NCBI GenBank assembly: GCA_017643495.1
Contig: JAEPNK010000001.1
Location: forward strand, 973,623 to 1,037,622
DNA length: 64,000 bases
Direction of reading: 5' to 3'
Source of the DNA: Rhizobiaceae bacterium
Lineage (GTDB): Bacteria; Pseudomonadota; Alphaproteobacteria; Rhizobiales; Rhizobiaceae
Position numbers and translations under genes: made by a program. The notes below the pieces were generated by a model. It did no database searches. It had not been told where the DNA came from and was given only the letters and a program-made list of their open reading frames with translations. This document shows, in pieces, positions 28,904 through 38,800 of the stretch (its first letter is position 1; each line of letters starts with the position of its first letter).

Positions 28904-29170
28904 ATGAGCGACAAGCTGACCACCTTTCTTGGCGATTCACCTGCACGGGTGATAGTCAAATTGCTTGTGATCTCGTTCGTTGTGGGTGTGCTCCTGAGTT
29001 ACTTCAATTTCACACCCTATGAAATCTGGCTGGCGGTGAAGGAATTCTTCGTCCGGCTTTGGGAACTGGGCTTCGATGCAATTGGCAAGGTTGGCCAATA
29101 CCTGCTTGCCGGTGCGTTGGTCGTGGTTCCCGTGTTCTTCATATTGCGGTTTATGAAGCTTGGCCGTTAG
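28904..29170 (+). CDS. Small membrane protein, DUF6460-like
   Basis: This 88-residue protein has two hydrophobic segments (about 17-37 and 64-83) and the start 'MSDKLTTFLGDSPARVIVKL', shared by small Hyphomicrobiales membrane proteins annotated as DUF6460. ATG 28904 has GAGGAAATG just upstream. Function unknown. It lies between the RNase T2 gene and the MATE gene, only nine bases before the latter. Confidence 0.75.
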   Translation: MSDKLTTFLGDSPARVIVKLLVISFVVGVLLSYFNFTPYEIWLAVKEFFVRLWELGFDAIGKVGQYLLAGALVVVPVFFILRFMKLGR

Positions 29171-29179
29171 GCAGCGACA

Positions 29180-30532
29180 ATGACTGGTCATGCGCCGGAA
29201 ACGGCGCTGGAGAAAATCCGGAAATTTGAAATCACGAATTTGACGGTGCTGCATCTGGCAGTCCCGATGACCCTTGCCTATCTGACTACGCCGCTACTGG
29301 GATTGGTGGATACGGCGGTGGTCGGCCGGTTCGGCGACGCAGCGCTCATTGGTGGCCTTGCCATCGGTGCGATCATCTTTGATCTGATTTTCACAACGTT
29401 CAATTTCCTGCGTTCCGGCACAACCGGTCTGGTTTCCCAGGCCTATGGTGCTGAAGATGAGAAGGAAATGCAGGCCATTCTGTTCCGGGCGCTTTCAATC
29501 GCATTTGCAGCAGGCCTGGTAATGGTTTTCCTGAGCCCCGTGCTGTTGTCGCTGGGGCTATGGGCAATGGCCCCCTCAGCCGGTGTGGCGGAGGCAACTT
29601 CTACCTATTTTCTCATCCGTTGCCTCTCTGCTCCCTTTGCATTGGGCAACTATGTCGTGGTCGGATGGCTGTTGGGAATTGGCCGGTCCAAAACAACACT
29701 CGCCGTGCAGTTCCTTCTCAACGGCATCAACATTGTTCTCAGCCTGTTTCTTGGCCTTGGCCTTGGTTGGGCAATTGAAGGAGTGGCGATTGCAACCATT
29801 GCAGGGGAAGTGGTTGCGCTGATTGTCGGTCTTCTTGTTTGCTGGAACCTGCTGGACCACTCGGTACGTCCTTCGCGGCAGCGTGTGCTGGACGCAAAGG
29901 CATGGAAAAGACTGGTAAACCTGAATGCGGATATCATGGTCCGGTCATTCTCTCTTGTCTTCGCCTTTGCCTATTTTACCAGTCAGGGCACCCGCTTCGG
30001 GGAAATCACGCTGGCGGCAAATGCCATCCTGATGCATTTTTTCATTATCTCGGGCTATTTTCTGGACGGGTTGGCAACCGCTGCTGAACAGATTGTCGGA
30101 CGTTCTGTGGGCGCCCGGTTTCGTGACGGATTCTGGAAAGGTGTCAGACTTACCCTGTTCTGGAGTGCTGTCATGGCGTTGCTGTGTGCAGCCGTGTTCT
30201 GGTTCGGTGGACCGGCCCTGATCAATCTGATGACTACCTCAAGCGAGGTCAGGGCAGAGGCACTTGTCTATCTGGTATGGGCAGCCCTGGTTCCGTTGAG
30301 TGCCATGTTGGCCTTCCACATGGATGGTGTATTCATCGGGGCAACCTGGTCCAGGGACATGAGCCTCATGATGATGATTTCCCTGGCGGGATATCTTGTT
30401 GTCTGGTGGTTTGTGAGAGAACCCCTCGGCAATCATGGACTCTGGCTGGCATTGCACAGTTTTGTCCTGTTTCGCGGGTTTACCCTTGCTGCACGTCTCC
30501 GGCCACGTGCGACCATGACTTTCCAGACCTGA
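29180..30532 (+). CDS. MATE family efflux transporter (DinF-like)
   Basis: This 450-residue inner-membrane protein has about twelve hydrophobic segments and the MATE pattern near the N-terminus: 'LAVPMTLAYLTTPLLGLVDT' and 'VVGRFGDAALIGGLAIG'. Members extrude cationic drugs or metabolites in exchange for H+ or Na+. Substrate cannot be told. It begins nine bases after the small DUF6460-like gene and converges with pyrD. Confidence 0.92.
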   Translation: MTGHAPETALEKIRKFEITNLTVLHLAVPMTLAYLTTPLLGLVDTAVVGRFGDAALIGGLAIGAIIFDLIFTTFNFLRSGTTGLVSQAYGAEDEKEMQAILFRALSIAFAAGLVMVFLSPVLLSLGLWAMAPSAGVAEATSTYFLIRCLSAPFALGNYVVVGWLLGIGRSKTTLAVQFLLNGINIVLSLFLGLGLGWAIEGVAIATIAGEVVALIVGLLVCWNLLDHSVRPSRQRVLDAKAWKRLVNLNADIMVRSFSLVFAFAYFTSQGTRFGEITLAANAILMHFFIISGYFLDGLATAAEQIVGRSVGARFRDGFWKGVRLTLFWSAVMALLCAAVFWFGGPALINLMTTSSEVRAEALVYLVWAALVPLSAMLAFHMDGVFIGATWSRDMSLMMMISLAGYLVVWWFVREPLGNHGLWLALHSFVLFRGFTLAARLRPRATMTFQT

Positions 30533-30558
30533 ATTTTACGGCCATGAGCCGTTGCCTG

Positions 30559-31656
30559 TCAGAACGGCCTACCGGCCCATTCCTCTGTTTTTGTGCCTGA
30601 GATGTGGGCAATTGATTGCAGATTGTTCGCGTCCATGTGTCGGGACAGGCCTTTCAACAGCCGGGATGGAAGCGAGGGGCCGCCATACACCATTCCCGTA
30701 TAGAGCTGGACAAGTGAGGCTCCCGCTTCAAGTTTGTCAACGACATCTTCGGTAGAAAATATCCCGCCAACGCCGATCAGGGCAATTTCCGGTTTGATGC
30801 GTTGCCGCATTTTGGCAAGGGCAATGGTTGATTTTTGAAATAGCGGCTTTCCCGACAAACCACCGGCTTCGCCTGCTGTTTTCTGGTCAAGAAGGTTTTC
30901 ACGCCCCAATGTGGTGTTCGAAACGACAAGGCCTGCCAGTTCAGATCCATTCACAACAGTGGCAATTTCGTCCATTTCCTTTTCCTGCAGGTCGGGGGCG
31001 ATTTTCAGGAATACCGGAACCTTTCTGTGGTTCTGTATTTCGCATTCGGCCTGTTTTTCAAAAACGCGGTCCAGCAACACGCGGAGTGCCTCTGCTGCCT
31101 GAAGGTCACGAAGTCCGGGCGTGTTGGGAGAGGAAATGTTTGCCGTGAAATATGATGCCAGCTCATGAAAGGCCGCGATGCCCGCTTCATAGTCTGCAAC
31201 AAAATCCTCGGAATCCTTGTTGGCGCCGACATTGATACCGACAATGCCACTCTGTTTGTTGCGGTTTCTCAACCGCATCAGCGCGGCCTCATGTCCGTCA
31301 TTGTTGAAGCCAAGCCTGTTGATTACACCCTGGTCTTCAACAAGCCGGAATATCCGTGGCCTGGGATTTCCGGTTTGTGCTCTGGGGGTGATTGTTCCCG
31401 CTTCCGTGAAACCGAAACCAAGTTTCAGGACCGCATCGGGGACCTCGGCATTTTTGTCGAAGCCGGCAGCAAGTCCTACCGGATTGGGAAACGTCAATCC
31501 GCCAAGGGACAAAGAAAGTCGCGGATCGTCCGGTATGTCGGGTTGTGGTAGCAGGCCGCTTTTCAATGCCATCAGGGAAAGCTGGTGAGCGCGTTCCGGC
31601 TCGAAAGTGAACATCAGCTCCCGGCCAATCCGGTCCATCAGTGCCGATAACGCCAT
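30559..31656 (-). CDS. pyrD: Dihydroorotate dehydrogenase (quinone), class 2
   Basis: This 365-residue protein catalyses the fourth step of pyrimidine synthesis at the inner membrane, passing electrons to quinone. Class 2 features are the N-terminal helical extension ('FTFEPERAHQLSLMALKSG'), 'NPVGLAAGFDKNAEVPDA', the active-site Ser in 'ANISSPNTPGLRDLQ' and the FMN phosphate loop 'IGVGGIFSTEDV'. Its ATG overlaps the stop of the DUF952 gene, so it is translated at the end of the symporter-esterase-DUF952 unit. Confidence 0.96.
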   Translation of the reverse strand: MALSALMDRIGRELMFTFEPERAHQLSLMALKSGLLPQPDIPDDPRLSLSLGGLTFPNPVGLAAGFDKNAEVPDAVLKLGFGFTEAGTITPRAQTGNPRPRIFRLVEDQGVINRLGFNNDGHEAALMRLRNRNKQSGIVGINVGANKDSEDFVADYEAGIAAFHELASYFTANISSPNTPGLRDLQAAEALRVLLDRVFEKQAECEIQNHRKVPVFLKIAPDLQEKEMDEIATVVNGSELAGLVVSNTTLGRENLLDQKTAGEAGGLSGKPLFQKSTIALAKMRQRIKPEIALIGVGGIFSTEDVVDKLEAGASLVQLYTGMVYGGPSLPSRLLKGLSRHMDANNLQSIAHISGTKTEEWAGRPF

Positions 31657-31997
31657 CAGAACTTCTCCGGAAACTTGTGGCTTCCGTCTGGACGGTCCTC
31701 CAGGGGCTGAACTGCTGTGGCAAGGGAAACCGGAAGTTCCGAATACAGATGAGGAAAAAGATCACCACCTCTCGAAGACTCCCATTTCAAATCTGTGCCA
31801 AGCGTGTCGGCATTTACCGTGACAAGCAGGAGATTGTTCCGTCCGTGAAAATGTTTTGCAGCAGTTTCGCGGACCTGTCCGGCAGTTGAGAAATGGATAT
31901 ACCCGTCCTGGTGGTCTATCGGCGCACCGGTAAATACACCCGCCGCACTGGCTTCAACCCATTCCTCACGGGTAACGATCTTGTAAATGTTGGTCAT
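31656..31997 (-). CDS. DUF952 family protein
   Basis: This 113-residue protein has the DUF952 signatures 'DGYIHFSTAGQV' and 'DLFPHLYSELP', which contain the conserved histidines of this family. The fold resembles ADP-ribosyl-processing domains, but no activity is established. Both ends overlap neighbouring genes by ATGA or a single base pattern (esterase stop upstream, pyrD start downstream). DUF952 next to pyrD is a recurring rhizobial arrangement. Confidence 0.88.
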   Translation of the reverse strand: MTNIYKIVTREEWVEASAAGVFTGAPIDHQDGYIHFSTAGQVRETAAKHFHGRNNLLLVTVNADTLGTDLKWESSRGGDLFPHLYSELPVSLATAVQPLEDRPDGSHKFPEKF

Positions 31998-32962
31998 TTG
32001 CCTGACCGGATACGGTTGAGGAAGGCGGCCATGGACTTGCGGCTCTCGCGGGCCTGTGCAAGTTCGTCAAAATACTGGAAGACATGGCATCCGCCCGGAT
32101 GGATTTCCAGCTCGGTATCAGGCTGTACCTGTATCCAGCGATTGGCCATGAAAAGGGTGTCGTCCAGCAAGGCGTCTCGCGTGCCAACAGTGAAATGCGC
32201 AGGCGGCATGTCATTCAGCCGGGCATAGAGCGGCGAGACCTCGGGTGACTTGTAGTCTTCGCCATTCTGGAGATAACCAGCGGCATAATTGACCATGTCA
32301 GGGTGTGCCAGAATCAGCCGGTCATGAAAGTTGTAGGCGCTGGGTGTCATCCCGACATCATAGATCCCGGCAATCAGAACTGCTGCGTGAAAGGGCGTCA
32401 GTCCGTGCCTGTCACGCAACCGGAGGAGGGCATCAACAGACAGGTGTCCCCCAGCGCTTTCCCCGCCAATGGCGAGAAAGCTTGTATCAAGGTCATGAGA
32501 CGATGCCTGTTTTGCAAGCCACAGTGCGGCAGCTTCACAATCCTCGTTTGCGGCCGGATACGGATGTTCCGGTGTCAGGCGGTAATCGACAGAAACACAG
32601 GCCAGCGATGTGGCATTGGCCAGTTCCTTCAGCCGCTGGTCTTGCAGGTCAGCTGCTCCATACATCCAGCCTCCGCCATGTATGTGCAGAAAGGTGCCGC
32701 TGGTCTTGCCATTGTCCGGCCGGATAATCCTGAGCGGAAGTGGTCCTGCCGGTGTTTCAATCTCTATTGTCTCTGCATCATCGGCAAAGGGTTCCAGCGG
32801 GAAAATGCTCTTGCCTTCACGGCGAGCCTGTCGAACGGTCTCTGTTGGCAATGACCAGACATCAGGCCCGTTGGTAAGCCGTTCGATTACCCGTTCATTG
32901 AATGCCCGGGTTTCTTCAGGGATGCTGGCCGGGTCAAACAGTTTCGGGTTTGGCAGGAACAT
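31994..32962 (-). CDS. Alpha/beta-hydrolase, hormone-sensitive-lipase type esterase
   Basis: This 322-residue cytosolic esterase has the HSL-family oxyanion motif HGGGW ('LHIHGGGWMYGA'), the nucleophile elbow GESAGG ('LAIGGESAGGHLS'), the acidic residue region 'VGTRDALLDDTLFMA' and the catalytic His in 'HPGGCHVFQ'. Enzymes of this type cleave short-chain acyl esters, releasing acetate or similar acids. Its first 29 bases overlap the end of the symporter gene, suggesting coupled expression. Acid released by the esterase could be the symporter's substrate class; that is inference. Confidence 0.9.
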   Translation of the reverse strand: MFLPNPKLFDPASIPEETRAFNERVIERLTNGPDVWSLPTETVRQARREGKSIFPLEPFADDAETIEIETPAGPLPLRIIRPDNGKTSGTFLHIHGGGWMYGAADLQDQRLKELANATSLACVSVDYRLTPEHPYPAANEDCEAAALWLAKQASSHDLDTSFLAIGGESAGGHLSVDALLRLRDRHGLTPFHAAVLIAGIYDVGMTPSAYNFHDRLILAHPDMVNYAAGYLQNGEDYKSPEVSPLYARLNDMPPAHFTVGTRDALLDDTLFMANRWIQVQPDTELEIHPGGCHVFQYFDELAQARESRKSMAAFLNRIRSGK

Positions 32963-34799
32963 TCCGGTTTTCCTTTGAAGGTTTCGATTTTTTGTTCAGT
33001 CGACCAACGATTGCGACATGCGATATCCAGATAGCAAGAAATGCACCAAACATTCCAAACATGCCTGAGCTCATCAATGTCGGGCGCTCCGTTTCAGGGT
33101 TTGCAGCAAACCGCCATTCATCACCTGAGTAAGGCATGAAATCAAACCCCAGAATATTCAGGAATAACAGCGCGGATGTAAGAATGATACCGGCCGAGAC
33201 ACCTGCAAACCTGCACTGGTTGCCGCATGCAGGCCACCATATGCGTGTGACGAGAGCCGGGAACAGGGCTGCTGCCGAAAATGAAAACGCAAGTTCAAAC
33301 AGCATGATTGCATCGGGCCTTACCCCGATGGCCAGCGTGGCGCTGACCGCCAGGATCATGATCAGAAGAAACCGGGCGATGAACAGTCGGATACTTTGTG
33401 GTGCCCCCGGCCGCACAAGGTGAACATATCCGTCATGGGCAAGACTGTTTGCAAGCGCGATGGCAATTCCGTCGGCAGTCGACCATATTGCGGCCAGTGC
33501 ACCGGTTGCCAGCAGCCAGGTGACCATTGGCGGCATTTCATTGAGAATGCCACTGCTGAGCACCAGAAGTGAGGGATTGACCGATATGTCCTGTGTAGCA
33601 AGAAAGTAGTCCGGTCCCTGTCCGCAGGCCGCCATGGCATCTTCCAGGCTCGAAATGTATGCGCCGCATATGGTGATGGCATTGAAATTGCCATTGCCGC
33701 TGGCATTGAATATCCAGGCAGCTTCACCCTCAAGGTCTGCCAGTTGCAGGCCGAGCAATGATGTATAGATGTCGATCCGGTAGAAGGCGGCAAACGCGGG
33801 AATTGCAGTCAGCACAAGCAATGTGAGACCGATGGCCCATGCGCCTGACAGGCGCGCCTGAGATGGTCTCGCACTGGTTGTGAAGTGCTGGAGCAAATGC
33901 GGCATTGCCGCCAGTCCGCAAGCAAGACAAAACAGGATGGACAGGTATTGCACGATATCCGGGGTGCGGCTCTTGGTAAGCGAGAATATCTCGTTGGCTT
34001 CCGCAAATCCGGTGTCGATGATTTCCCTGTCGATCTGCATGATCGGCTCCAGGGCCCCGCTGCCATAGGCAAGTTGGGGAAACGGGTTTCCAGAAATCTT
34101 GTAGGCAATCATCGCGATCGGCAGGAGAAATCCGATTGCGATTACCGGATAGGCAAGCATCCTGGAAATTGAAAGTGCCTGAACGCCTCCCATCAAGAGA
34201 CAAATGCCAATGGCAATCACCATCATGATAATGCTTTCAGTGCCGCTAATCCCGAGAAATGTTTCACTCAGCGATGCAGTCAGCCGGAACTGTGCCGTCA
34301 GCAGGATAAAACCGACCAGCGAAACAGCAAACAGGGACAGCCCGCGATGCAGTCGGCTTGAATTCGAACCATTCAAAAAACCGGCAAGTGTTGGTTCGGC
34401 TGAACGGTTTACCGAGGCGGCAAACAGGACGACCATGAGACAGCTGCCAAGAATCCAGCCTGAATATCCGGCAAGCGCATCCGTTCCGCGTTCGTAAAAG
34501 TCTCCGGCGAGCAGGATGAATATGCCGGACGAGATAATGCCTGAAGCTATTGCCTGTCCGACAATGAACGGATTGGCTGACCGCTCTGCTGTGAAAAACG
34601 CCTTGAGGCGCATGGTTTTTGCAAAGATGCCAGAGAATACATAGACTCCCATCAGGAAGCTCAGCATCAGCAGGCCGATATAACCGGAGTTCAGGCCGAC
34701 CTGGAGAAGAAAGGCCCCAAACAGAAGAACGAGCAGGAAACTTGCCAGAAACATTCCGGTCAGCGATGTCGCCATGGAAAGGGGAGATCGGTACAGCAT
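32934..34799 (-). CDS. Sodium:solute symporter family protein (DUF4212-associated, acetate-permease-like)
   Basis: This 621-residue inner-membrane transporter of the SSS family has about thirteen hydrophobic segments. Visible family features include 'QAIASGIISSGIFILLAGD', 'MPHLLQHFTTS' and 'LLATGALAAIWSTADGIAIA'. It is preceded (three-base gap) by its small DUF4212 subunit, the pairing seen in short-chain carboxylate symporters such as acetate permeases. Facing it is a LuxR regulator and an SSS-domain histidine kinase, supporting a carboxylate as substrate. Confidence 0.9.
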   Translation of the reverse strand: MLYRSPLSMATSLTGMFLASFLLVLLFGAFLLQVGLNSGYIGLLMLSFLMGVYVFSGIFAKTMRLKAFFTAERSANPFIVGQAIASGIISSGIFILLAGDFYERGTDALAGYSGWILGSCLMVVLFAASVNRSAEPTLAGFLNGSNSSRLHRGLSLFAVSLVGFILLTAQFRLTASLSETFLGISGTESIIMMVIAIGICLLMGGVQALSISRMLAYPVIAIGFLLPIAMIAYKISGNPFPQLAYGSGALEPIMQIDREIIDTGFAEANEIFSLTKSRTPDIVQYLSILFCLACGLAAMPHLLQHFTTSARPSQARLSGAWAIGLTLLVLTAIPAFAAFYRIDIYTSLLGLQLADLEGEAAWIFNASGNGNFNAITICGAYISSLEDAMAACGQGPDYFLATQDISVNPSLLVLSSGILNEMPPMVTWLLATGALAAIWSTADGIAIALANSLAHDGYVHLVRPGAPQSIRLFIARFLLIMILAVSATLAIGVRPDAIMLFELAFSFSAAALFPALVTRIWWPACGNQCRFAGVSAGIILTSALLFLNILGFDFMPYSGDEWRFAANPETERPTLMSSGMFGMFGAFLAIWISHVAIVGRLNKKSKPSKENRNVPAKPETV

Positions 34800-34802
34800 G
34801 GT

Positions 34803-35066
34803 TTATCCATCATGCTCCCGGTTGCCTGTGAACGGTTCAGCTTCACTGGCCAGCAATGCATGCCACAGGGTTACGGCAAGCATGGCAAGAGGAAATGCAA
34901 GTGTTAAAAGGAAATATCCGGCAGGAATGCCGAAAAAGGTTGCATTGATCCATGTATCAAGGCCAAGCGGCCAGGGAAGGGAAAGGATCACCAGCACAAG
35001 TGTCGCTGACAAGGACAGAACGAGTTGGCCTGTTGGTGATCGTTTGAAATTTCTCCAGAAACGCAC
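34803..35066 (-). CDS. DUF4212 small subunit of sodium:solute symporter
   Basis: This 87-residue protein has two membrane segments and the DUF4212 pattern 'LDTWINATFFGIPAGYFL'. It corresponds to the small partner protein encoded directly before SSS-type carboxylate symporters. It is the first gene of the minus-strand unit symporter-esterase-DUF952-pyrD; the promoter should lie between 35067 and the divergent response regulator start. Confidence 0.9.
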   Translation of the reverse strand: MRFWRNFKRSPTGQLVLSLSATLVLVILSLPWPLGLDTWINATFFGIPAGYFLLTLAFPLAMLAVTLWHALLASEAEPFTGNREHDG

Positions 35067-35201
35067 GGCAGAACTTTTCGGATAATGGACGGTCAGAATT
35101 TCTGAACTGTTATTAACACAGGGTATGTGGCTTTGTAATCAGGGGATAATGCGGTAAATGGATAAACTGAGGAGAATGAAAAGTACCTGGGGGAGGACTT
35201 G

Positions 35202-35846
35202 TTGAATCCTGTTGTCATTATAGCTGATGACCATCCGCTTTTTCGTGATGCGATGAAGCATGCAGTTGCCAGCCTCAGTCCCGAATGTGAAATCATAACA
35301 TCCGGAGATCTGGACGAGTTGCGTGCAGAATTGCGTTCAAGAGGGCCTGTCGACCTGATCATGCTCGATCTTACAATGCCGGGGGCTACCGGTTTCACGT
35401 CACTGGTATCTGTGCGTGCCGAATTTCCGGAAAGCCCTGTGGTCGTGGTTTCAGCCCGTGAGGATGCCGGTACCATCCGCAAGTGCCTGGATCTTGGAGC
35501 ATCCGGATTTATACCGAAATCTGCATCCCCGGACCAGATTGTCCAGGGAATTGGCAGCGTTCAGGCCGGGGAAATATGGGTCCCCCCCCATATCGATCTT
35601 GATGGTGAGGAGGACAAGGAGTTCAGCGGTCTGGTACAGAAGCTGCAATCCCTGACACCACAGCAGATGCGGGTTCTCACCATGCTTGGAGAAGGCTTGT
35701 TGAACAAACAGATTGCCTACGAACTTCAGGTATCAGAAGCGACCGTCAAGGCCCATGTATCCGCCGTGTTGCTGAAGCTCGGCGTCGACAGCCGGACACA
35801 AGCGGTCATCATCATGAACAAGGTGGGTGCGGCCTTGCCGCAGTAA
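35202..35846 (+). CDS. LuxR/NarL-family response regulator (CrbR-like)
   Basis: This protein of about 214 residues has a receiver domain ('IADDHPLFRDA', phosphoacceptor Asp56 in 'LIMLDLTMPGA') and a C-terminal LuxR helix-turn-helix ('GLLNKQIAYELQVSEATVKA'). Start codons here are TTG: 35202 has GGGGGAGG five bases upstream and gives 'NPVVIIADDHPLF'; the preceding TTG (35199) is too close. The position between a carboxylate symporter unit and an SSS-histidine kinase matches the CrbS-CrbR acetate-switch pairing, so it probably activates the divergent symporter operon. Confidence 0.9.
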   Translation: MNPVVIIADDHPLFRDAMKHAVASLSPECEIITSGDLDELRAELRSRGPVDLIMLDLTMPGATGFTSLVSVRAEFPESPVVVVSAREDAGTIRKCLDLGASGFIPKSASPDQIVQGIGSVQAGEIWVPPHIDLDGEEDKEFSGLVQKLQSLTPQQMRVLTMLGEGLLNKQIAYELQVSEATVKAHVSAVLLKLGVDSRTQAVIIMNKVGAALPQ

Positions 35847-35878
35847 CCTGCCCCATATTTGTACCGTATAGCCTGGCT

Positions 35879-38800
35879 TTATTCTGCTGCAATTTGCCTT
35901 TTCCGGGTTTGGGAAATGAGTGCCCGAAGGGCTGCAGGTTTTACCGGTTTGTGAAGAACAACAAGGCCTGCTTCATTGGCAAGTTCTTTCATGGTTTCAC
36001 TTCTGTCGGCCGTAATGAGGATACCGGGAATGGTATTCGCCAAATTGTGGTTGATTGTGTTGAACACATCTATGCCGGTGGTCTCCTCCAGATGATAGTC
36101 CACGAGAAGCAGGTCGCAATTGCTGGTGCCAAGATGTGCTTGTGCTGACTGGAGGTCTGTAGCCGTACGTACATGGCACCCCCATTCCTGAAGCAGATGC
36201 ACCATTCCGTCCAGAATGGATGTGTCATTGTCTATGCAAAGAACCGACACACCCGATAACTGTCCCGGCCTTGGTGATTTGGCAGGGGCCTTGCCGGCCC
36301 GAAGATTTCCGGGAGCAGGAACACTTTCCAGCATGACCTGAAACCGGGTTCCCTTTCCAGGTTCGGATTCCAGTATCACCTGATGCCCCAGCAAATCGGC
36401 AATTCTCTCGACGATTGAAAGCCCAAGGCCAAGGCCGGGTGCCTCTTCCTTCATTTGATTGAGGCGTGTGAATTCGGCAAAGACCTTTTCTTGCTCCGCC
36501 TTGCTTATGCCAATCCCGGTATCATGAACCTCGATCGCAAGCTGGTTGCTCCGTTTCCTGACCCCGACCAGCACCTTGCCCTTGACCGTGAATTTCAAGG
36601 CGTTGGAAATCAGGTTTTGCAGCAGGCGCTTCAGCATGGCCCGATCAGAATGAACCCAGTGGGCAGAATGCACAAAGCGCAATTCAATGCCCAGTGATTT
36701 GGAGATGGGCTGGAACTCAAGTTCAAGCTGCTCGGTAATGGTACGCAGGGCAAAATTGCCCAGATTGATATCGGGCCTGCTGGAATCAAGCCGGGAAATG
36801 GCCAGTATCGAACCGAGAATTTCTTCAACAGATGCAAGCGAACGACTGATGTTTTCGGCAAGTTCGGAATTGCGTTCCTCACGGCTCCTTTCGATAAGGG
36901 TCGCCGAATAAAGGCGCGCTGCATTCAGGGGCTGCAGAATGTCATGGCCCGCTGCTGCGAGAAATCGCGTCTTGCTGAGATTGGCCTGGTCAGCCTGCAC
37001 CTTGGCCTGTTCAAGTTCACGGGTCCGTTCTTCAACACGCCCCTCAAGGGTTTCATTGGCCAGTTTCAGTGCCTCGGCAGCCTTTACGCGTTCCGTGATA
37101 TCGTTCCATGTCACCACGATTCCGCCTTCCGGCATGGTACTGGTCGAGATTTCAAGAACAAGCGCGGCTTCCGGCAAACGGAGTTGCCACGGACGTGATG
37201 GTGTGACGAGCCGGTAGGCAAGTTGGCTTCCCTCCGGATCGGCTTTGGCCAGGTCATTGGCAGCAGCAATTTCGCGGGCGATTTCCGAAAGGGTAGTGCC
37301 GGCCTGACCGATCTCAGAGGGCAGGTTCAACAGGTTTCTGAATTGCCGGTTCCAGGAGGCTAGCCGCATGTTCCCGTCGAAAACCGTGATGCCCTGTTCA
37401 AGCTGGTCCAGTGCTGTTTGCAGAACATCACGATTGAACTGAACAGCCCGGGAAGCTTCATCAAGCAGTTCAAAATTGGTTTTCTCCCGCTCATCAAACT
37501 TCTTGATAAGCAGGGTATGGACGAGGCGGGATGATGAAGCACCAATGGCACTGGCAAGCAATTGTTCGGAATGCCTCAGAAGGTCAAAATCAACCGGGTC
37601 ATCATCTTTTGGGCGGATACCCCGTTTCTGCCAATAGGCTGCCAGCGCTCTCTTCGCACGGGTGGCGCCGAGATAGCTTGCAAGCATCTCACTCAGTTGT
37701 TCGACACGTACATGTGTGCTGTCCATGTCTCCTGCATGTCGCAGTCCCAGTTGCTGGTACCCGACAAACACCGATGCCTGCATCCGCTCGCGCGGATCGG
37801 CCGGGCGGGTTTTGGAGGCAAATACAAAGGCACAGGTATTGAAAAGCAGGCTCCAGATAACCCCGTTTGCAATTGGTGTGAATTCAAACCCGAAAAGGGC
37901 TTCCGGCTTGAGTAGTGTGATGCCGAATGGTCCCTGTGTGACAAAGTAGCTTTCCGAAGGCAGGAGGGTCGGCAGGAGCAGGCAATAGGCCCATACAAGG
38001 AAACCGGTGATCATTCCGGTCATCGCGCCGCGCGCATTTGCCTGCTTCCAGAAAAGCCCGCCGAAAAATGCTGGTGCCAATTGTGCGATGGCTGCAAAGG
38101 ATACAAGACCGATGGAAGCGAGCGCGGCGGAATTGTCCGCTGTCTTGTAATAGGTGTAGGCAAGCAGCAGCACTGCAAAGATGGCAGTCCGGCGAATGTT
38201 CAGGATGCTGCGTTCCATGTTGTGCGGCTGGACATTTCCGGTCCGCGCCCGTGAACGCAGTATCAGCGGTAACACCAGGTCATTGGAAATCATGATTGCC
38301 AGGGCAACACTGGCAACGATCACCATGGCCGTTCCGGCGGAAAGCCCGCCGGTAAAGACAAGCAGGCCGAGCGTGCTTTGCCCTTCCAGCATTGGCAGCA
38401 GCAACACGTAATCATCAGCCCGTGCGGCAATTCCGAAACGCAGGATGCCGGCAATGGTGATCGGGATGACGAAAAGATTGATCAACACCAGATAGAGCGG
38501 GAACAGCCATCGTGCGCGCTTCAGTTCGCTGTCGGCATTGTTTTCCACCACGGCAACGTGAAACTGTCTTGGCAACAGGAGGAACACGGTGAGACTGAGC
38601 AGGGTGAGAATAAAGAAATTTCCGGCATCGAAACCGCGGTCAACGATCTTCTGGACATTTTCGTTCTCGGCAGCTTTTCCAAAAAGGTCCTGAACACCGT
38701 CAAACATGAACCAGGTGACGAAAACCCCGACCATCAGAAAGGTGATGAGTTTGACAACCGATTCTGACGCAATGGCGAGCATCAGACCATGCTGGTTTTC

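Noticed and set aside
30533-30558. Terminator ACGGC-N5-GCCGT between the MATE gene and pyrD
   Set aside because: The stem is only five base pairs and lacks a T-tract in either direction.
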